A stretch of 34,307 bases of DNA from Scenedesmus sp. ARA3 (lineage: Eukaryota; Chlorophyta; Chlorophyceae; Sphaeropleales; Scenedesmaceae), in NCBI GenBank assembly GCA_004335835.1, contig RWJK01001439.1, forward strand, positions 4,293 to 38,599, written 5' to 3'. The stretch's first letter is position 1; each line of letters begins with the position of its first letter. The notes beneath the pieces are model-generated. The model did no database searches. It had not been told where the DNA came from and was given only the letters and a program-made list of their open reading frames with translations. Made by a program: the position numbers and the translations under genes. Positions 1 through 11,034 of the stretch are shown piece by piece.

Positions 1-37
<37 letters not shown>

Positions 38-66
38 GCAGCAGCAGCAGCAGCGGCAGCAGCGCG
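1..66. repeat. CAG/CGG trinucleotide tract
   Basis: Imperfect (AGC)n with CGG interruptions. On the sense strand of the gene it reads (CTG)n. In this window such tracts usually lie just upstream of a 3' splice site, so the next exon probably begins just left of the window (inference). Confidence 0.8.
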
Positions 67-2064
67 GTGGCAGCAGCGCTGGATTGAGCCGAGTACCCAT
101 GTAGCTGCAATGCACGGCTGGACTTGTGCAGCTTGCTGCCAGCACCACACTGCAAATGGTGTTACAACCAGTGTTACATGTGTTACTATTTGTGTTAACT
201 TTAGCAAACTGCCCTGCTGCTTGCATCACCTTGCTGCCAGCACCACGCTGCATATGGCCGCCTCTGAGGTGTCTGCGTAGCTGCTGAGGTAGACTGTAAC
301 GGCAACCCACCTGGCACTGCAATTGGTGTTTCAAAATTTGCACAAAAGAACGTGCCTCACCTTGCTGCCAGCACCACGCTGCGAATGGCTGCCTCTGAGG
401 TGTCTGCGTAGCTGCCGACCTCGCCCCAGGTCTGCTGCTGCTGCTTGCGGCCCCTCCACACGTCACGCATGGCCTGGTCAGTGTAACGGCCTGCAAGGGG
501 TGCACAGGCATGTGTGGAGGCAGATTGATGTACAAGTACAGCAGCTTGGGTCAAGCACCCTCATTATCGGGTGCACCCTGGCTTGGTCAAGCTGTGTGCC
601 ATTAGTCCCACAAGGCATCACGTCTTATGCATGTCTTTGTTATGAGATCTTGAGTTGCTGGGGATCTGTCAGCAGCAGTGCAAGCTGGGCCGTGAGTACT
701 GACGTGGTTTGAGCATGAACTCACATAAGGAGAGTGTAGGAGTGACTGACATAAGCTGAGTGCAAGCTGCTGCCTATCACCAGCCACCAAAGAGCACCAG
801 GTACCAAGCCTGCTCTGCCTGCTTCCCAAGTCCAAGGTATGTACTTCCTTAGCTTACCTGAGTAGGGTGTGCCGTCCAGTGTGTCCAGCAGTCCATCCAG
901 CCTGGCGCAGTAATCCTGCTGGCTGTAGTAGCCCTGCTGCGCCACGCTGTCCAGCAGCAGCAACAGCAGCTGGCCGGTCTGGGAGACGTCCCCAGGCTGC
1001 ACACCTTCGTGGTAGCGGCCTGCAGGAGTGAGCAGGAGATAGTACGACAGAAGTGTTACCATGACATGTGAAACTTGCATTTGGGAAAGTGCAGGTGGGA
1101 GCAGTACGGCACAGAAGCCAGCACTGTTGGCTGGCAGATGGCATTACATATGCAACTTATGGCAGCGCGTATTCATTCATTGCCACGTTGAAGGGTAGCA
1201 GCTTGAAACATCAGCTGGACCGCTTGGAGGGCAGCACAGCAGTCTTTGGTGCCTGTAGGCTGCTCACCCACCTGGCTTGGATGCCACGTAGGTGTCCACA
1301 TAGCCGCCAAACTCAGCCTGCACCTGTTGCAGACACAGCAGCAACAGCATCAGCAACCTCAGCCTGATGTGTTTCTATGTGAAATAATGAAGTCTCTCTG
1401 CGCCAGAATCCACGCCACGGCTGCCGACAATGTGACAGTCGCCTGTACCATGCGTGCAGCAGTGTGCAGCAGTACATCATCAGCCTGCACCTGGCCAGGC
1501 TCACGTAACCAAAGCTGTCAAAAACTGCCACTTGTCATAACCTGTCATAACCTGTCATTAACTGCCAGTATAACTGCCACACTCAGCCCTTACCTGGCCG
1601 GGCTCGTAGTACCAGTGCGGGCCCACACCCAGCGCATCACCAATGATGGCACCAAGCACAGCTCCCTGCAGCGCAGCATTGAAATAAAATGACGGTGGAT
1701 TTGAGGTTGCTTGGTCAGGGGCTGAGCATGGGCGTGCTCACTACCTTGATTTGCGGCTGCACCTGTGAAGTATGTATATATCTTGCATAGCTTAAACTGT
1801 TCGACGTGTCGGTGTGTGAATCGTCCTAGTTGCAGCTGTTGTTCTTCTAGTAGCAGATCTGCGCTGCAGGAGAGAGCCGTCCTTGCAGAAACACACAGAA
1901 GGCGCATGGGCACGCACCTTCACTCTGTCACGCAGCGCATTTGTATCTTGCATCCTGGCAGAGGCTGCTGCGCTGTGTGCTGTGACAATGAATGGGTGCC
2001 TGCACCTAGCCTTGGAAACTGCTGCTGCTGCTGCTGCTGATCTTGCTGCTGAAGCTCGTAGCAT
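1..2064 (-). CDS. ADP-ribosylglycohydrolase / J1-crystallin family protein, 3'-truncated by window edge
   Basis: Exons (minus): 2064-1918, 1665-1594, 1323-1272, 1019-858, 490-361; all junction phases agree (0,0,1,1) and the last ends in phase 2, so the gene continues left of the window. About 187 residues are visible. The N-terminus is Ala/Arg/Ser-rich with few acids, resembling an organelle transit peptide, then LRDRVKGAVLGAIIGDALG, where GDALG is the family's metal/substrate loop, followed by HWYYEPG. Later come SYADTSEAAIRS and WGE, typical of the bacterial-like J1-crystallin branch. Known members are magnesium-dependent ADP-ribosyl hydrolases or inactive relatives; the substrate here is unknown. 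The exon 3 acceptor is ambiguous (1323 or 1317, both in frame). The ATG at 2064 is the first in frame with the GDALG exon. Exon 5 has diverged copies in the following intron. Confidence 0.8.
130..283 (-). repeat. Exon-edge echoes of ADP-ribosylglycohydrolase exon 5 (two copies)
   Basis: Bases 230-283 repeat the donor-side end of exon 5 (361-414) with about three differences and keep a GT at the donor position. Bases 132-159 repeat only the last 28 bases or so, and the donor has become CT. Both lie downstream of the real exon on the sense strand. Confidence 0.85.
1488..1511 (-). repeat. Short echo of ADP-ribosylglycohydrolase exon 2 donor end
   Basis: The sense strand reads like the last codons of exon 2 (CCTGGCCAG followed by GT), with substitutions in the Tyr-Glu-Pro-Gly stretch. 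It lies about 105 bp downstream of the real donor at 1594. Confidence 0.5.
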
Positions 2065-2547
2065 GGGTGTCTCAACCTCAGACGGCTGCCAAGCGAGCAA
2101 ACAGCGTAGTTTGCGTTGACGAATACAGATTTACGCACATGGATGCGCTCAAACACGTCGAAACGTGATAGCTGCACATGCGAGCCTGTCAGGCGTTCGC
2201 GGAAGAATCAAGCTACTGCGAACACTTGAACGTACTGCGAGCACTTGAACGGCGTTTGGAAGCTACTTGATGTTGCATTGCATCAAGGGTAGCACCCCAC
2301 ACGCTATGAGCCTCCTTCAAGCGACAGTTACGAGATACTTGCCGCTGGTTACACCCTTCAACCTCCAGCAAGTCACTCTCACTCTCATGCTCACTCATCT
2401 ACCCGCCATCACTACCCTGCACAAGAACTACCACCATATACCACTGCACACAGCACGAACACACAACCAGCAACACTCCTGGCAGGTCAGACCGGCTGAG
2501 GGATGCACGTCACAACAGCAGCACCAACCAAATTAACATGTAACATG
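2065..2547. other. Intergenic region between COG3 3' end and ADP-ribosylglycohydrolase 5' end
   Basis: No convincing coding exon seen. It holds a 19-bp tandem duplication (2214-2232 and 2233-2251) and a TGTAA on the minus strand at 2349-2353. It must contain the COG3 3' UTR and the promoter or 5' UTR of the downstream gene. Confidence 0.6.
2349..2353 (-). terminator. Candidate TGTAA polyadenylation signal for COG3
   Basis: TGTAA on the minus strand, about 195 bp after the COG3 stop codon. TGTAA is the usual poly(A) signal in chlorophycean algae; use at this site is inferred. Confidence 0.4.
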
Positions 2548-4207
2548 TTACGCCAGCTCATCTAACACCCCCTTCAGCTGGTCCGGCTGCATCAGCGGCA
2601 CCTGCCCCGCCTCTTCTGCATCATACTCTGCTTCAAGCAGTGCAGCAATCTGCCCATGTGCCTCCGCAATGTTGCTCTTGACTGGCCGGAACAGGATCGC
2701 GCGCGTGGCGGGGTTTGGCAGGTACAGCTGCGTTTTTGCAACTGTCGCTGGCAGCTTGGACTGCATTGCTTCATTCACGCCGCTGACCAGCTCAGCCAGC
2801 TTGGCGGGAGCGCCAAATGCCTGCAATTTCATAGAGGAAGCATGCGAGCCGCAACTATGTGAGGTGTGAGCAAGGACGCGAGCTAGCATGCATGCAGCTA
2901 GATCAGCAAAGCCGCCCCCGGAGTGATGTTCAGTGTATGCATCTACAATGCGCTGTTATGGGCTGAGCGGCAGGTGAATGCAGGCAGGACCAAACAGCAC
3001 AACCCTAACATACTGCCATGCGAACTGACTGTGTCCTGAGCACCAACACCAGCTTCTACACGTACCATTTCCGAGGTGAAACCGCACCTGTGAAGGTCCA
3101 CCAACTGGGCATTGACGCAACACAACCAGCTATCTAGAAGAAGCCATGTCATACACAACTCCATCCCTCACCTGCTGCTTGAGCGGTTTTGCGAGCGCCG
3201 CGTTGCTGCCAGCCGCCAGCCGCACCGCTGTCACTTTTGTGATGAAGCCCAGCATCGGCTCCACTGCTGCTTTAGTCAGCCCCATTATGAAAGCCTCGCA
3301 GCAGGCCTTGAGCTGCGCTTCTAAGTCCCGCTTGCTGTCGATGCTGGCTGCTACAACGCGCGGGCCGCTTTTGCCGAGCATCTGCACCATGGCGTTACGT
3401 GAAGACAGCGTGAACAGCGACGCCTCGCCTGCGGGCATTGCAACAAACATGTGTGAAAGTGAGGATTTGCACAGTGTGCAGCTGCCGCAGGTGTGTGTTG
3501 CAAGCCAGCAGGCTGAGTGCGACCAACGTTATGCGCTGCAATACTTGAGAAGCCCCGCTTCCGGGTCGCAGCCCCCTTGACTTCGTCTTACCTGACATGA
3601 TGCATGTGGTCCCGCATGTGTGTGAAGTCCAGGTCGATATCAATCGCGCTGAACTCCGTTCCAATTCCCAAACCCTCAACCCTCACCCCTACACCCCAAA
3701 CCCTAGAATCCTAACCCCACCTGACATGATGCGGCGCATGTGGTCCCGCATGTGTGTGAAGTCCAGGTCGATATCGGTTGCGCTGAACTCCACCCCAAAA
3801 CACAAAATCCTCGATCACAAACCCCACACCCAAAACTCATGCCCACCTGACATGATGCGGCGCATGTGGTCCCGCATGGGGGTGAAGTCAAGGTGGAAGT
3901 CGGTCATGCTGAGCTCCACCAGACCAGTCGCCCCTAAATAACACAAACCCTTGCTTCAGCTTACCCGACATGATGCGCCGCATGTGGTCCCGCATGTGTG
4001 TGAAGTCCAGGTCGATATCGGTTGCGCTGAACTCCACATCAAACTGCGCGATCTGCTCCCGCAGGAACAGCAGGTGCTGGATGACAAACAGCTGCCCATC
4101 CAGCGCGCCAGACTGCTTGGCCACCTGGCGTCCTGCTGCCTGCAGCAGCAGCAGCAGCAATGCAGTACAAGGGGAGGCGTCATGGTACAGCAGCAGGAGC
4201 AGGAGCA

Positions 4208-4242
<35 letters not shown>

Positions 4243-7200
4243 TGCTGGATGATGAAGAGCTGCCCATCCAGCGCGCCAGATTGCTTGGCCACCTGGCGCC
4301 CTGCAGCCTGTACAGCAACAACACTACAACACAGGGAGAAACGGCAATGTACGAAAGCAGCAGCAGCAGCAGCAGCAGAAGTGGCGGCAGCTGCAGTGGG
4401 GGAACACACGGTTTGGCAGCGGCACACGAACGCCCACCTGCGCATCAATTAGCTGCCCCATGCACGTACATTGTGTCGGGTGGACTTGTTCAGGGGGCAG
4501 CTGGCACATCAAGACTGCCTCAGCTGCAGGACAGCTGGTATGCTTTTGACTCGCCACAGCATACACAACCTAACCATCACCTTTGGTCAACAGCTGCAAC
4601 CGCCCTTCCGCGCACCTGTACGCATGCAGTGCAGGCAGCCACTGCCTCCTGCGCCAGTCCTGCAAAGATCTTGGTGTCTATGCAGCGGTACAGCTTGGAC
4701 AGCAGCAGCAGCGTGGAGCGCACGGGAGGGTACCACTGCCCAGCAGCAGCAGCGGCAGCCTGCATCAAACAACAAACAGAAGGCAGCAGCAGCAGCAGCA
4801 GCAGCAGGTTTGAGCTGCACGACAATGATCTTGATCTGAGTCTTACATTGGCTAGCAAGCGCTCTTCGTGAAAGCTGCTCTCTGCAACACATGGTCAACT
4901 GTCACCAAACAAAATAAAAAACAACTGCAGATACCTGCTGCTTGAAATTTAGCCGCCTGCGGCTTATCCCCAGCCAACTGTGCACCATCTGCATCCTCCC
5001 CAGCATCTTCTGTGAGCTCGCCCTACTAGCAATAATGGGTTGGGCATGGCAGCTGAGCTCAGCCACACATGCTTGCGACTATCACAAACTAGTCTCAAAC
5101 AAGTCTGCAGATACCTGCGGGTTCAATTGAACCCTTGGCACCTGTCCCCAGCCTCCTCTTGGACCAGGTATCTGTCGCGGCGTAGTCGCATGAACACACC
5201 AATCTAACCCCTGCTTCCCTGCAACCTATCCCACCTGTGCACCATCCGCATCCTCCCCAGCATTTTCTGTGATCTCGCCTTACCAGCACTTATGGGTTGG
5301 GCACGGCAGCTGAGCTCAGCCATCCTGCGCGACTATCACAAACTGAACCCAAAAACATCTGCAGTTTCCTGCAGGTCGAGTTGACCCCTTGCCTCCTCTT
5401 TGACCAGGTGTCTGTCACGGCGTAGCCGCATGAATTACACATATGTAACCCCTGCTTCCCTGCCACCTGTCCCACCTGTGCACCATCTGCATCCTCCCCA
5501 GCATCTTCGGTGATCTCGCCCGCTGCTGCTGCTGCCGACGCCTTTGCTGCTGCTGCCTCCAGCTTGGCTGGGTAGGCCAGGTCATCGCCAGCCGGAACGT
5601 AGCTCTCAACCTCATCCTTGATGAAGGCCTGCGCCCTGCAGATTTGCAGTAACAATGTAACAGAATCCAAAGTCGCATGACAGCTGATGTCAGCGATACC
5701 AACTGAATAAATGGCCATGCGCCGCGTGCCACTTGGCATGTTTGCAAAGATTATGGACGGCCCTGGCAGCTCGTCCAGCACCACAATGCCCCACAATACG
5801 GCTTCCCTTGCACAAGCAGCAGGAACAGCAGAAGCAGCAGGTAACACTGCGTCTGCAAGACTTGCACACACGCCATTCTAGAACACACACTGCACCGCAG
5901 CACACACGCACACGCACCTGTATATGAGCCGCTCCTGCAGGTCCGCCAGGGCGCGTGACAGCGTAGGCACCAGGGCCTCACCGCCCGGGCCTGCGCGGCG
6001 TGCCAGCTGCTCCCGCAGCACCTGCATAAGACGGCCAGGCAAGAAAATATGTATTACATGGGCCCCTCTCACGCAGACAATTGTGTACCCGGTCAAGACT
6101 TCATCACACGGTGACACTGCAGCAGCTTGCCGCACTATGCACAGCGCACCTCGTGCTGCAGGATGTCGAAGCTCAGCCAGCGTGTCCATGTCAGCCAGCT
6201 GCACAAGGCGCGGCCGTCACCAGCCATGTACTATGAGCCCATTATGTCTGCACGCACCTCGGGCTGCAGCCTGTCGCTGAGCTCACAGGCATGCACAGGT
6301 ACAGGTGCTTTGCAGGTGTGCAGGGGTGTGCGGCGGCATCAACCGCACATGTACAGAACATGACATCCGCACAACCGGCATAATCACAAACCTCGTGCTG
6401 CAGGATGTCAATCAGCTCAGCCAGTGTGTCCATGTCAGCCAGCTGCACAAAGCGCGGCCGCAGCAGGTCGTACAACAGCTGCCCCAGCGGCTCCAGCAGC
6501 GGGCGCAGCGCCTCGCCAAGGCCTGCGGCAGCAGCAGTTCAACAAACATGTTCATCTGCTAAACTGCGGCTGGTGCGCAGGCTGTTCAGCAGATTCGGCA
6601 TGCAGCAGCAGCAGCAGCCGCAGCGCCTCGCCCAGGCCCGCGCAGAGAAGGCAGAACAGCAGTCACATGTCAGGTGAACATGCATGGCATATGCCAGGCC
6701 AACACGTCAGCACCGTAGCAGCCAGATTCGGCAGTGAGGCAAGCTGAGGCAGCCCAAACAGCTCCAGCAGCAGCTGCACCGCCTTAGCAGCTTTGGGCAC
6801 CTACCGGCAGCTGCAGCGCGTTTCCCAGCAGTCTTAGACGATCATCTATAGTATATGCGACGCAGCCGGCCTCTATCAAAGTGCTTGCAGCAGCGTTGCC
6901 ATGCCTGCAGCTGTATCTGTGTCAGCTTTGAGACGCAACGACCCTTCAAAGCAACCAACCAAAGCCCAGCTTGCACCGGTGCATGCAGCAGCACCACCCA
7001 CCGCTCACCTGGCTGCTGCTGCTGCTGCTGCTGGCCAGACCCCTGCCTAACAGGGCCAGCGCCAGCCAGCGCCTGCTGCTGCTGCAGTGCCGAACAGCTG
7101 CTCCAGCAGCTGACCCTCCAGCTGGCTGGTCCTGCGTTGCTGTGAGACATCCTAAACCATCAATCCCGCTATGAAGCCTCAGCGGCACAGGCACTTCAAC

Positions 7201-10200
7201 TGCCCCCCAATTTGCATTGCGACAAGCAGCACCACAACACGCCCTCACCTGGCTGCTGCTGCTGACCGGAGCCCTGCCTCGCAGCACTTCCTACTGCTGC
7301 TGCAGTGCCAAACAGCTGCTCCAGCAGCTGGCCCTCCAGCTGGCTGGTGCGCAGCAGCTGCTCGGTGCCTGCCCGCACCAGGCCTGGCAGAGGCAGGCCG
7401 GTCAGGCTGGCTAGCTTGGCTGACAGGTGCGGCTCTACCAACTGCACATGGAAAAGCCACAGGGGCAGCAGGCAGGGGCGTGACGCTGCGTCAGCTGATA
7501 AAATAGTAATTAGAAAGGCCCGGAAGCGGCAGGCCGATGAGGCTGGCCAGCTTGGCTGACAGGTGCGGCTCTGCCAGCTGCACATTGTACAACAATAAGA
7601 TTCAATAATACAGCAGGCAGCATGGTGGCACAGTGTCAGAAAACAGCGCAGCAGGCGGTAGTGGCAAACATGCCCGGCTCCACTAGCTGCATGTGGCAAA
7701 ACCACAAGGACAGCAGGCAGTGGGATGATGCTGTGTCAGCATGTTGCTAACCACCGGAAGCATCATCCCATGAGTTGTATGTGCATACCAAGAACACCAA
7801 ACAACGCTGTAGGCTAGGTCATCACCGCTGTCCGGTGCCACCATTTCGTCCTGAAGTTTGCATGTTGCAGCAGCCCTCACAGCCCTCAGTGAAAGACCCT
7901 CCTTGAGAGAGGGTGATTACATGTAGGTCCTGGCACCATCTTGTAGGATCTGAGCACCACCAAGGTAAACACATGGTTTGATACCAGAACATCAGAGAGT
8001 CGACACCATGGAACACGATGCACTCGTTGCCTCACCTGCTGCCGCACGCTGCAGTAGAGCTGCCTGCACTCCTCCAGCAGTCGGGCATACTCCTGCCTGC
8101 CCGCCTTGGCTTCCACCTGCACCAGCAGCCCTGCAAGGCAGCAGAAACACGGTTTTGTTTAATATTTTCCCCTTTGTGCAGCGCCGATGTGCAGGGTGGC
8201 AGCTTGGCTGCCTTGCTTGCCGCGCCAGCAGGCTTGCAGGGCAGCAGATCAAACACAATATGGAACTCTGCTGTGCAGCGCCAGGCTAGGCGTATGTACG
8301 CCCGCAAGAGGTCGCGGCTGCCAAGTGCGGCGGAGCAACCCTGTCAACACAGCACTCTCCTTGTCACATACTTACTTGCCGACCACTCTGCATGAGCGCT
8401 TACATGCAAATGCACCCTCTCCGTCAACAGCTGCGCTTGCCGAATAGCACAAGGCAAGCTAGGCAAGCTGACCGCTCCTGCTGACCCAGCAACTAACACC
8501 ACAGAATGTGCAACCGCCCTCACCTTTCAGCACAGGCTCGGCAGCAGCCCTGAACCGCACATACAGCAGTGATACTTCCAGGCCCTCAGCTAGCACCGCA
8601 CCAGCAGCAGCAAGCCGCATGCTGCCGCTGCGCACCGGCGCTGCCGCAGTGCCGCTGCCTGACCGTGCTGCTGCTGTCAGCCCCTGCTGCCCTGCTGCGC
8701 CTGCAGCAGCAGCAGCAGCAGCAGCGTCTGCCGCAGCGCCTTGCGCTGCAGCTGCTCCAGACAGCGCGTCTGCAACTGCCGCCTGCACTGCCTGCGACGC
8801 GCTGCGCAGCACGGTTTGCACGCGGCCCCGTACGAGCCCTATCGCCCGCGCTTGCAGCTGCCTAAACTTATTCGCATATGCGACTGCATCAGCATACTGC
8901 GGGTTCGCTGCCACATATGCAATGCACTCGTCAATCTTGTGTAGCAGTGGCATCAGGTCTGCGTCATCAGGTGCCGCTGCAGCTGCTGCAAACTGGCTGG
9001 CGGTGAGCTCGTACTCATCAAAAAATTTGAGTCGAGCTCGTAGCGCTTCAGCAAACTCGGTGAGGCCTGCCTTTTCTGCAAGCAGCTTCTCTGTGGAGCC
9101 AGAGAGTGCCTGGCTGCTGCTGGCCACCTGGCAGCAGTAGAAGGTGTGACATGGTGGGATGTCAATTGGTGGTGTTGGTTGTGTGCCCGATGCGTGGTAT
9201 GAAGCTGTACGGACTACTTCGAGGCGCTAGCTATTGCATGAAGCATCATGCTGGGGCCTGTTGCTGTGCAGCAGCTTGCACCTCTAGCGCATAAAACTCG
9301 CGATGCGCTCCCGCAGTGCCAAACGATACGTTTGCAGGTGTGCTTGCTGTGCTAGAGCTCAAAAGGCTGCTGTTGCTGTTGCGCTGCTTTATATGTGACG
9401 CACTGCTATTGGTGTGCAGCTACTGCTGCTGCTGCTGCTGCTTCTGTTGTGCTGTATAAACCTACCTGGGTGTGCAGTGTCAGCAGCGCATCAAACATGC
9501 CCAATGTCTTGTGCACCTGCAGACAAGTGGCAGGCACATGCAACATCAGATGATGGAAGTGAATGACTTGGTTGAGGGAAAGAGCGCTACTTGCGTGCTG
9601 CTTGCTTGTAAGCACGCTGTGCGCGCATCATCCGCCACACTGCTGACCTTGTCACACGCCCAACATGCAACTGGCTGCTGCAGAACCTGCTGCGCTTCAC
9701 CTCAAGCGCCATCTGTTCTGCCACCAGCACAACATTTTGCACACGCAGCAGCAGTTCCTGCAAGCACTCCTGCAAGCAGGCAGCTTCCCCACCTTGTCCT
9801 GCAAGCCATCACATGATGCCAGGTACCCGCCCAGCAGCCCTGCATAGCGCTTATACTTCTGCTCTGTTTCAGAGGCACACGCGGCCTCGAGCTCTGTGTG
9901 CCACTTGTGAAACTGATTGGCGTTGTGCAGCACAGCATCTTCAAGCGAGCCAGTGTAGCTGTCAGTGCCGCCTGCTGCTTTGGCGGCGCTGCCGCTGCTT
10001 GCGCTGCTGAGCGCTGCTTCTGCTGCTGTTGCCGGCTCGTCCACAAGCTGTGTGCACAGCGAAGTGAAGTTGTGGCGGTGGTGATGCACAACGGCACACA
10101 TGGCGGGAGGAGAAGCAGAGCATGTTGGGCAAGCAGCGGATGCAGTAGTGGCGTGTGCAGGACGTGTCAAGCCCAGCGGCAGAAAAGGTCCCACTACTGA

Positions 10201-10699
10201 ATCTGTAGCGAGCCAGGTGCAGCTTTAGCTGTGTTGAAGCATTGTACCAGCTGTGCAAGTAGGGCCCCTAAAGTGGCGTTGGGCTTGTTGTGCTCTTACA
10301 ACCACTCCCACTCCTCTGCTGTTCACAAGCTGCTGCACGAGCTTTGGATTTATCACAGTATGTACAGCCAGTCAGATGGATGAAGAGCTGTAGTATGCAC
10401 GGGGTGCAGTTCAGTCACTGAGTGGTACTCACATGTGCTGGGAAGGGCCGCTGCCCTACTGCTTGTGCCAGTGCATCAATCACCCGCAGCTGAGTGTCAT
10501 CAAGCTGTGCAGTGCGTTCCCATGCACTAGCCTGCAGAAAGGCAACGATCAGTCCGGACTTTGCTCCTTGCAGCAGACGATGCACAGCAGGTGCTGGGTC
10601 ACTGCTGCTGATGCTGCTTCTTACCACGCTGTAAGCCGAGGAGGCTTTGAAATTCGGCTTGGATGGATGAGTACGTTGGTGTGGTGCTGTTGTCGCCAT
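2548..10699 (-). CDS. COG3: Conserved oligomeric Golgi complex subunit 3 (COG3/Sec34)
   Basis: Exons: 10699-10625, 10531-10433, 10047-9793, 9516-9466, 9127-8524, 8130-8036, 7441-7249, 6522-6392, 6021-5918, 5635-5476, 4759-4616, 4139-3965, 3428-3172, 2820-2548 (TAA). Phases agree at every junction; product 871 aa, somewhat longer than plant COG3 (about 780). COG3 is a core lobe-A subunit of the COG tether used in retrograde intra-Golgi transport. Family landmarks in order: ASAWERTAQL and RPFPA near the N-terminus, FHKWHTELEAA (exon 3), TEFAEALRARLKFFDE and HKIDECIAYV with FRQLQARAIGLVRG (exon 5), YDLLRPRFVQLADMD (exon 8), AFIKDEVESYVP (exon 10), LSKLYRCID (exon 11), ALDGQLFVIQHLLFLREQI (exon 12), CCEAFIMGLTKAAVEPML (exon 13), LYLPNPATRAILFRPVKSNI (exon 14). 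Exon 5 carries a lineage-specific Ala-rich insert. Many introns hold exon-edge echoes. The exon 10-11 joint is the least certain, because exon 10's end is triplicated. Confidence 0.93.
3592..3922 (-). repeat. Three donor-side echoes of COG3 exon 12
   Basis: The end of exon 12, encoding DFTHMRDHMRRIMSG with its donor (real junction 3965), recurs with junctions at 3847, 3721 and 3592, spaced 118, 126 and 129 bp. All three keep AG/GT. Spacers are C/A-rich and telomere-like. Confidence 0.93.
3660..3845. repeat. Telomere-like CCCTAA/CCCAAA-rich spacers in COG3 intron 12
   Basis: Between the exon 12 echoes the plus strand reads as degenerate CCCTAA, CCCAAA and CCCTCA units; the sense strand is G-rich (TTAGGG-like). 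No perfect telomeric array is present. Confidence 0.55.
4204..4308 (-). repeat. Acceptor-side echo of COG3 exon 12 with expanded CTG tract
   Basis: Bases 4240-4308 copy the start of exon 12 (AAGRQVAKQSGALDGQLF). In this copy the Leu-Leu codons run into a (CTG)n expansion (4210-4241) instead of the real sequence. It lies upstream of the real acceptor at 4139. Confidence 0.9.
4978..5283 (-). repeat. Two donor-side echoes of COG3 exon 10 in a ~250-bp tandem array
   Basis: The acidic end of exon 10 (ITEDAGEDADGAQ, real junction 5476) is repeated with ends at 5235 and 4978, periods 241 and 257 bp. The intervening intron sequence is repeated too. The copy at 5235 keeps GT; at 4978 the donor is TT and the frame stays open to another GT at about 4938, so an extended exon there cannot be excluded. 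Confidence 0.9.
6150..6290 (-). repeat. Two donor-side echoes of COG3 exon 8
   Basis: Copy 6150-6215 repeats the exon end encoding VQLADMDTLAEL but has a 2-nt length change that shifts the frame; GT kept. Copy 6258-6290 is shorter and more diverged; GT kept. Real junction is 6392. Confidence 0.9.
6609..6650 (-). repeat. Acceptor-side echo of COG3 exon 8
   Basis: The sense strand repeats the first ~29 bases of exon 8 (LGEALR region) before running into CTG repeats. It lies upstream of the real exon start at 6522. Confidence 0.7.
7009..7135 (-). repeat. Donor-side echo of COG3 exon 7 with stop codon
   Basis: Repeats TSQLEGQLLEQLFGTAAA and the following Gln-rich end. An indel and an in-frame stop show it is not the functional exon (7441-7249). 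A GTGAGC donor is retained. Confidence 0.88.
7516..7577 (-). repeat. Acceptor-side echo of COG3 exon 7
   Basis: Repeats the exon start encoding EPHLSAKLASL(T/I)GLPLPG with its preceding CAG, then diverges. It lies about 135 bp upstream of the real acceptor. A further weak intron copy is visible near 7690-7740. Confidence 0.85.
9421..9441. repeat. CTG/CAG microsatellite in COG3 intron 4
   Basis: (CTG)6-7 on the plus strand, i.e. (CAG)n in sense, shortly after the exon 4 donor. An exception to the CTG-before-acceptor trend. Confidence 0.8.
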
Positions 10700-10988
10700 G
10701 CTGCTGCTGAGGTCGCCTCAGCTGCGTGCTCCTATCCTTCCCCCATTCGCTGCAGTTTGGCAGTTGCACCGTGGAGTCGATACGAGGAGCAAAATCGCCT
10801 TCTGCAGGTACTTTATCAAGGTCGAAAAAGTAGTAAAAGCAGCTTCAGAGTACCACTGATGTCTCCGGTGCACACACAACAGTACAGCAGGACCCCAAAA
10901 CTCAGACCAGAGCAGGTTCAGAGCAAAGAGTCCGTGTGATGATCAACAGTAGCCGTTCAAACGTGCCATTGGATGTAGTACATCAATG

Positions 10989-11010
10989 GCATAACAAGTG
11001 CATAACAAGT
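10989..11010. repeat. 11-bp tandem duplication
   Basis: GCATAACAAGT occurs twice in direct succession, next to the ACGT cluster. Confidence 0.9.
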
Positions 11011-11034
11011 GATAGGCCTGAACCCCTGCGCCAC

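Noticed and set aside
3951..4871. 306-codon plus-strand open frame rich in Gln and Ser
   Set aside because: It is antisense to COG3 exons 11-12 and held open by CAG repeats; no family resemblance, while the minus strand gives clear COG3 exons.
7009..7135. Alternative COG3 exon 7b
   Set aside because: Frameshift and an in-frame stop make it a decayed copy.
8508..9140. 210-codon plus-strand Ala/Ser-rich frame
   Set aside because: Shadow of COG3 exon 5 on the opposite strand.
9587..9775. Extra COG3 exon between exons 3 and 4 (frame with LQELLLRVQNVVLVAEQMA)
   Set aside because: Protein-like, but exon 3 joins exon 4 in phase and matches COG3 without it.
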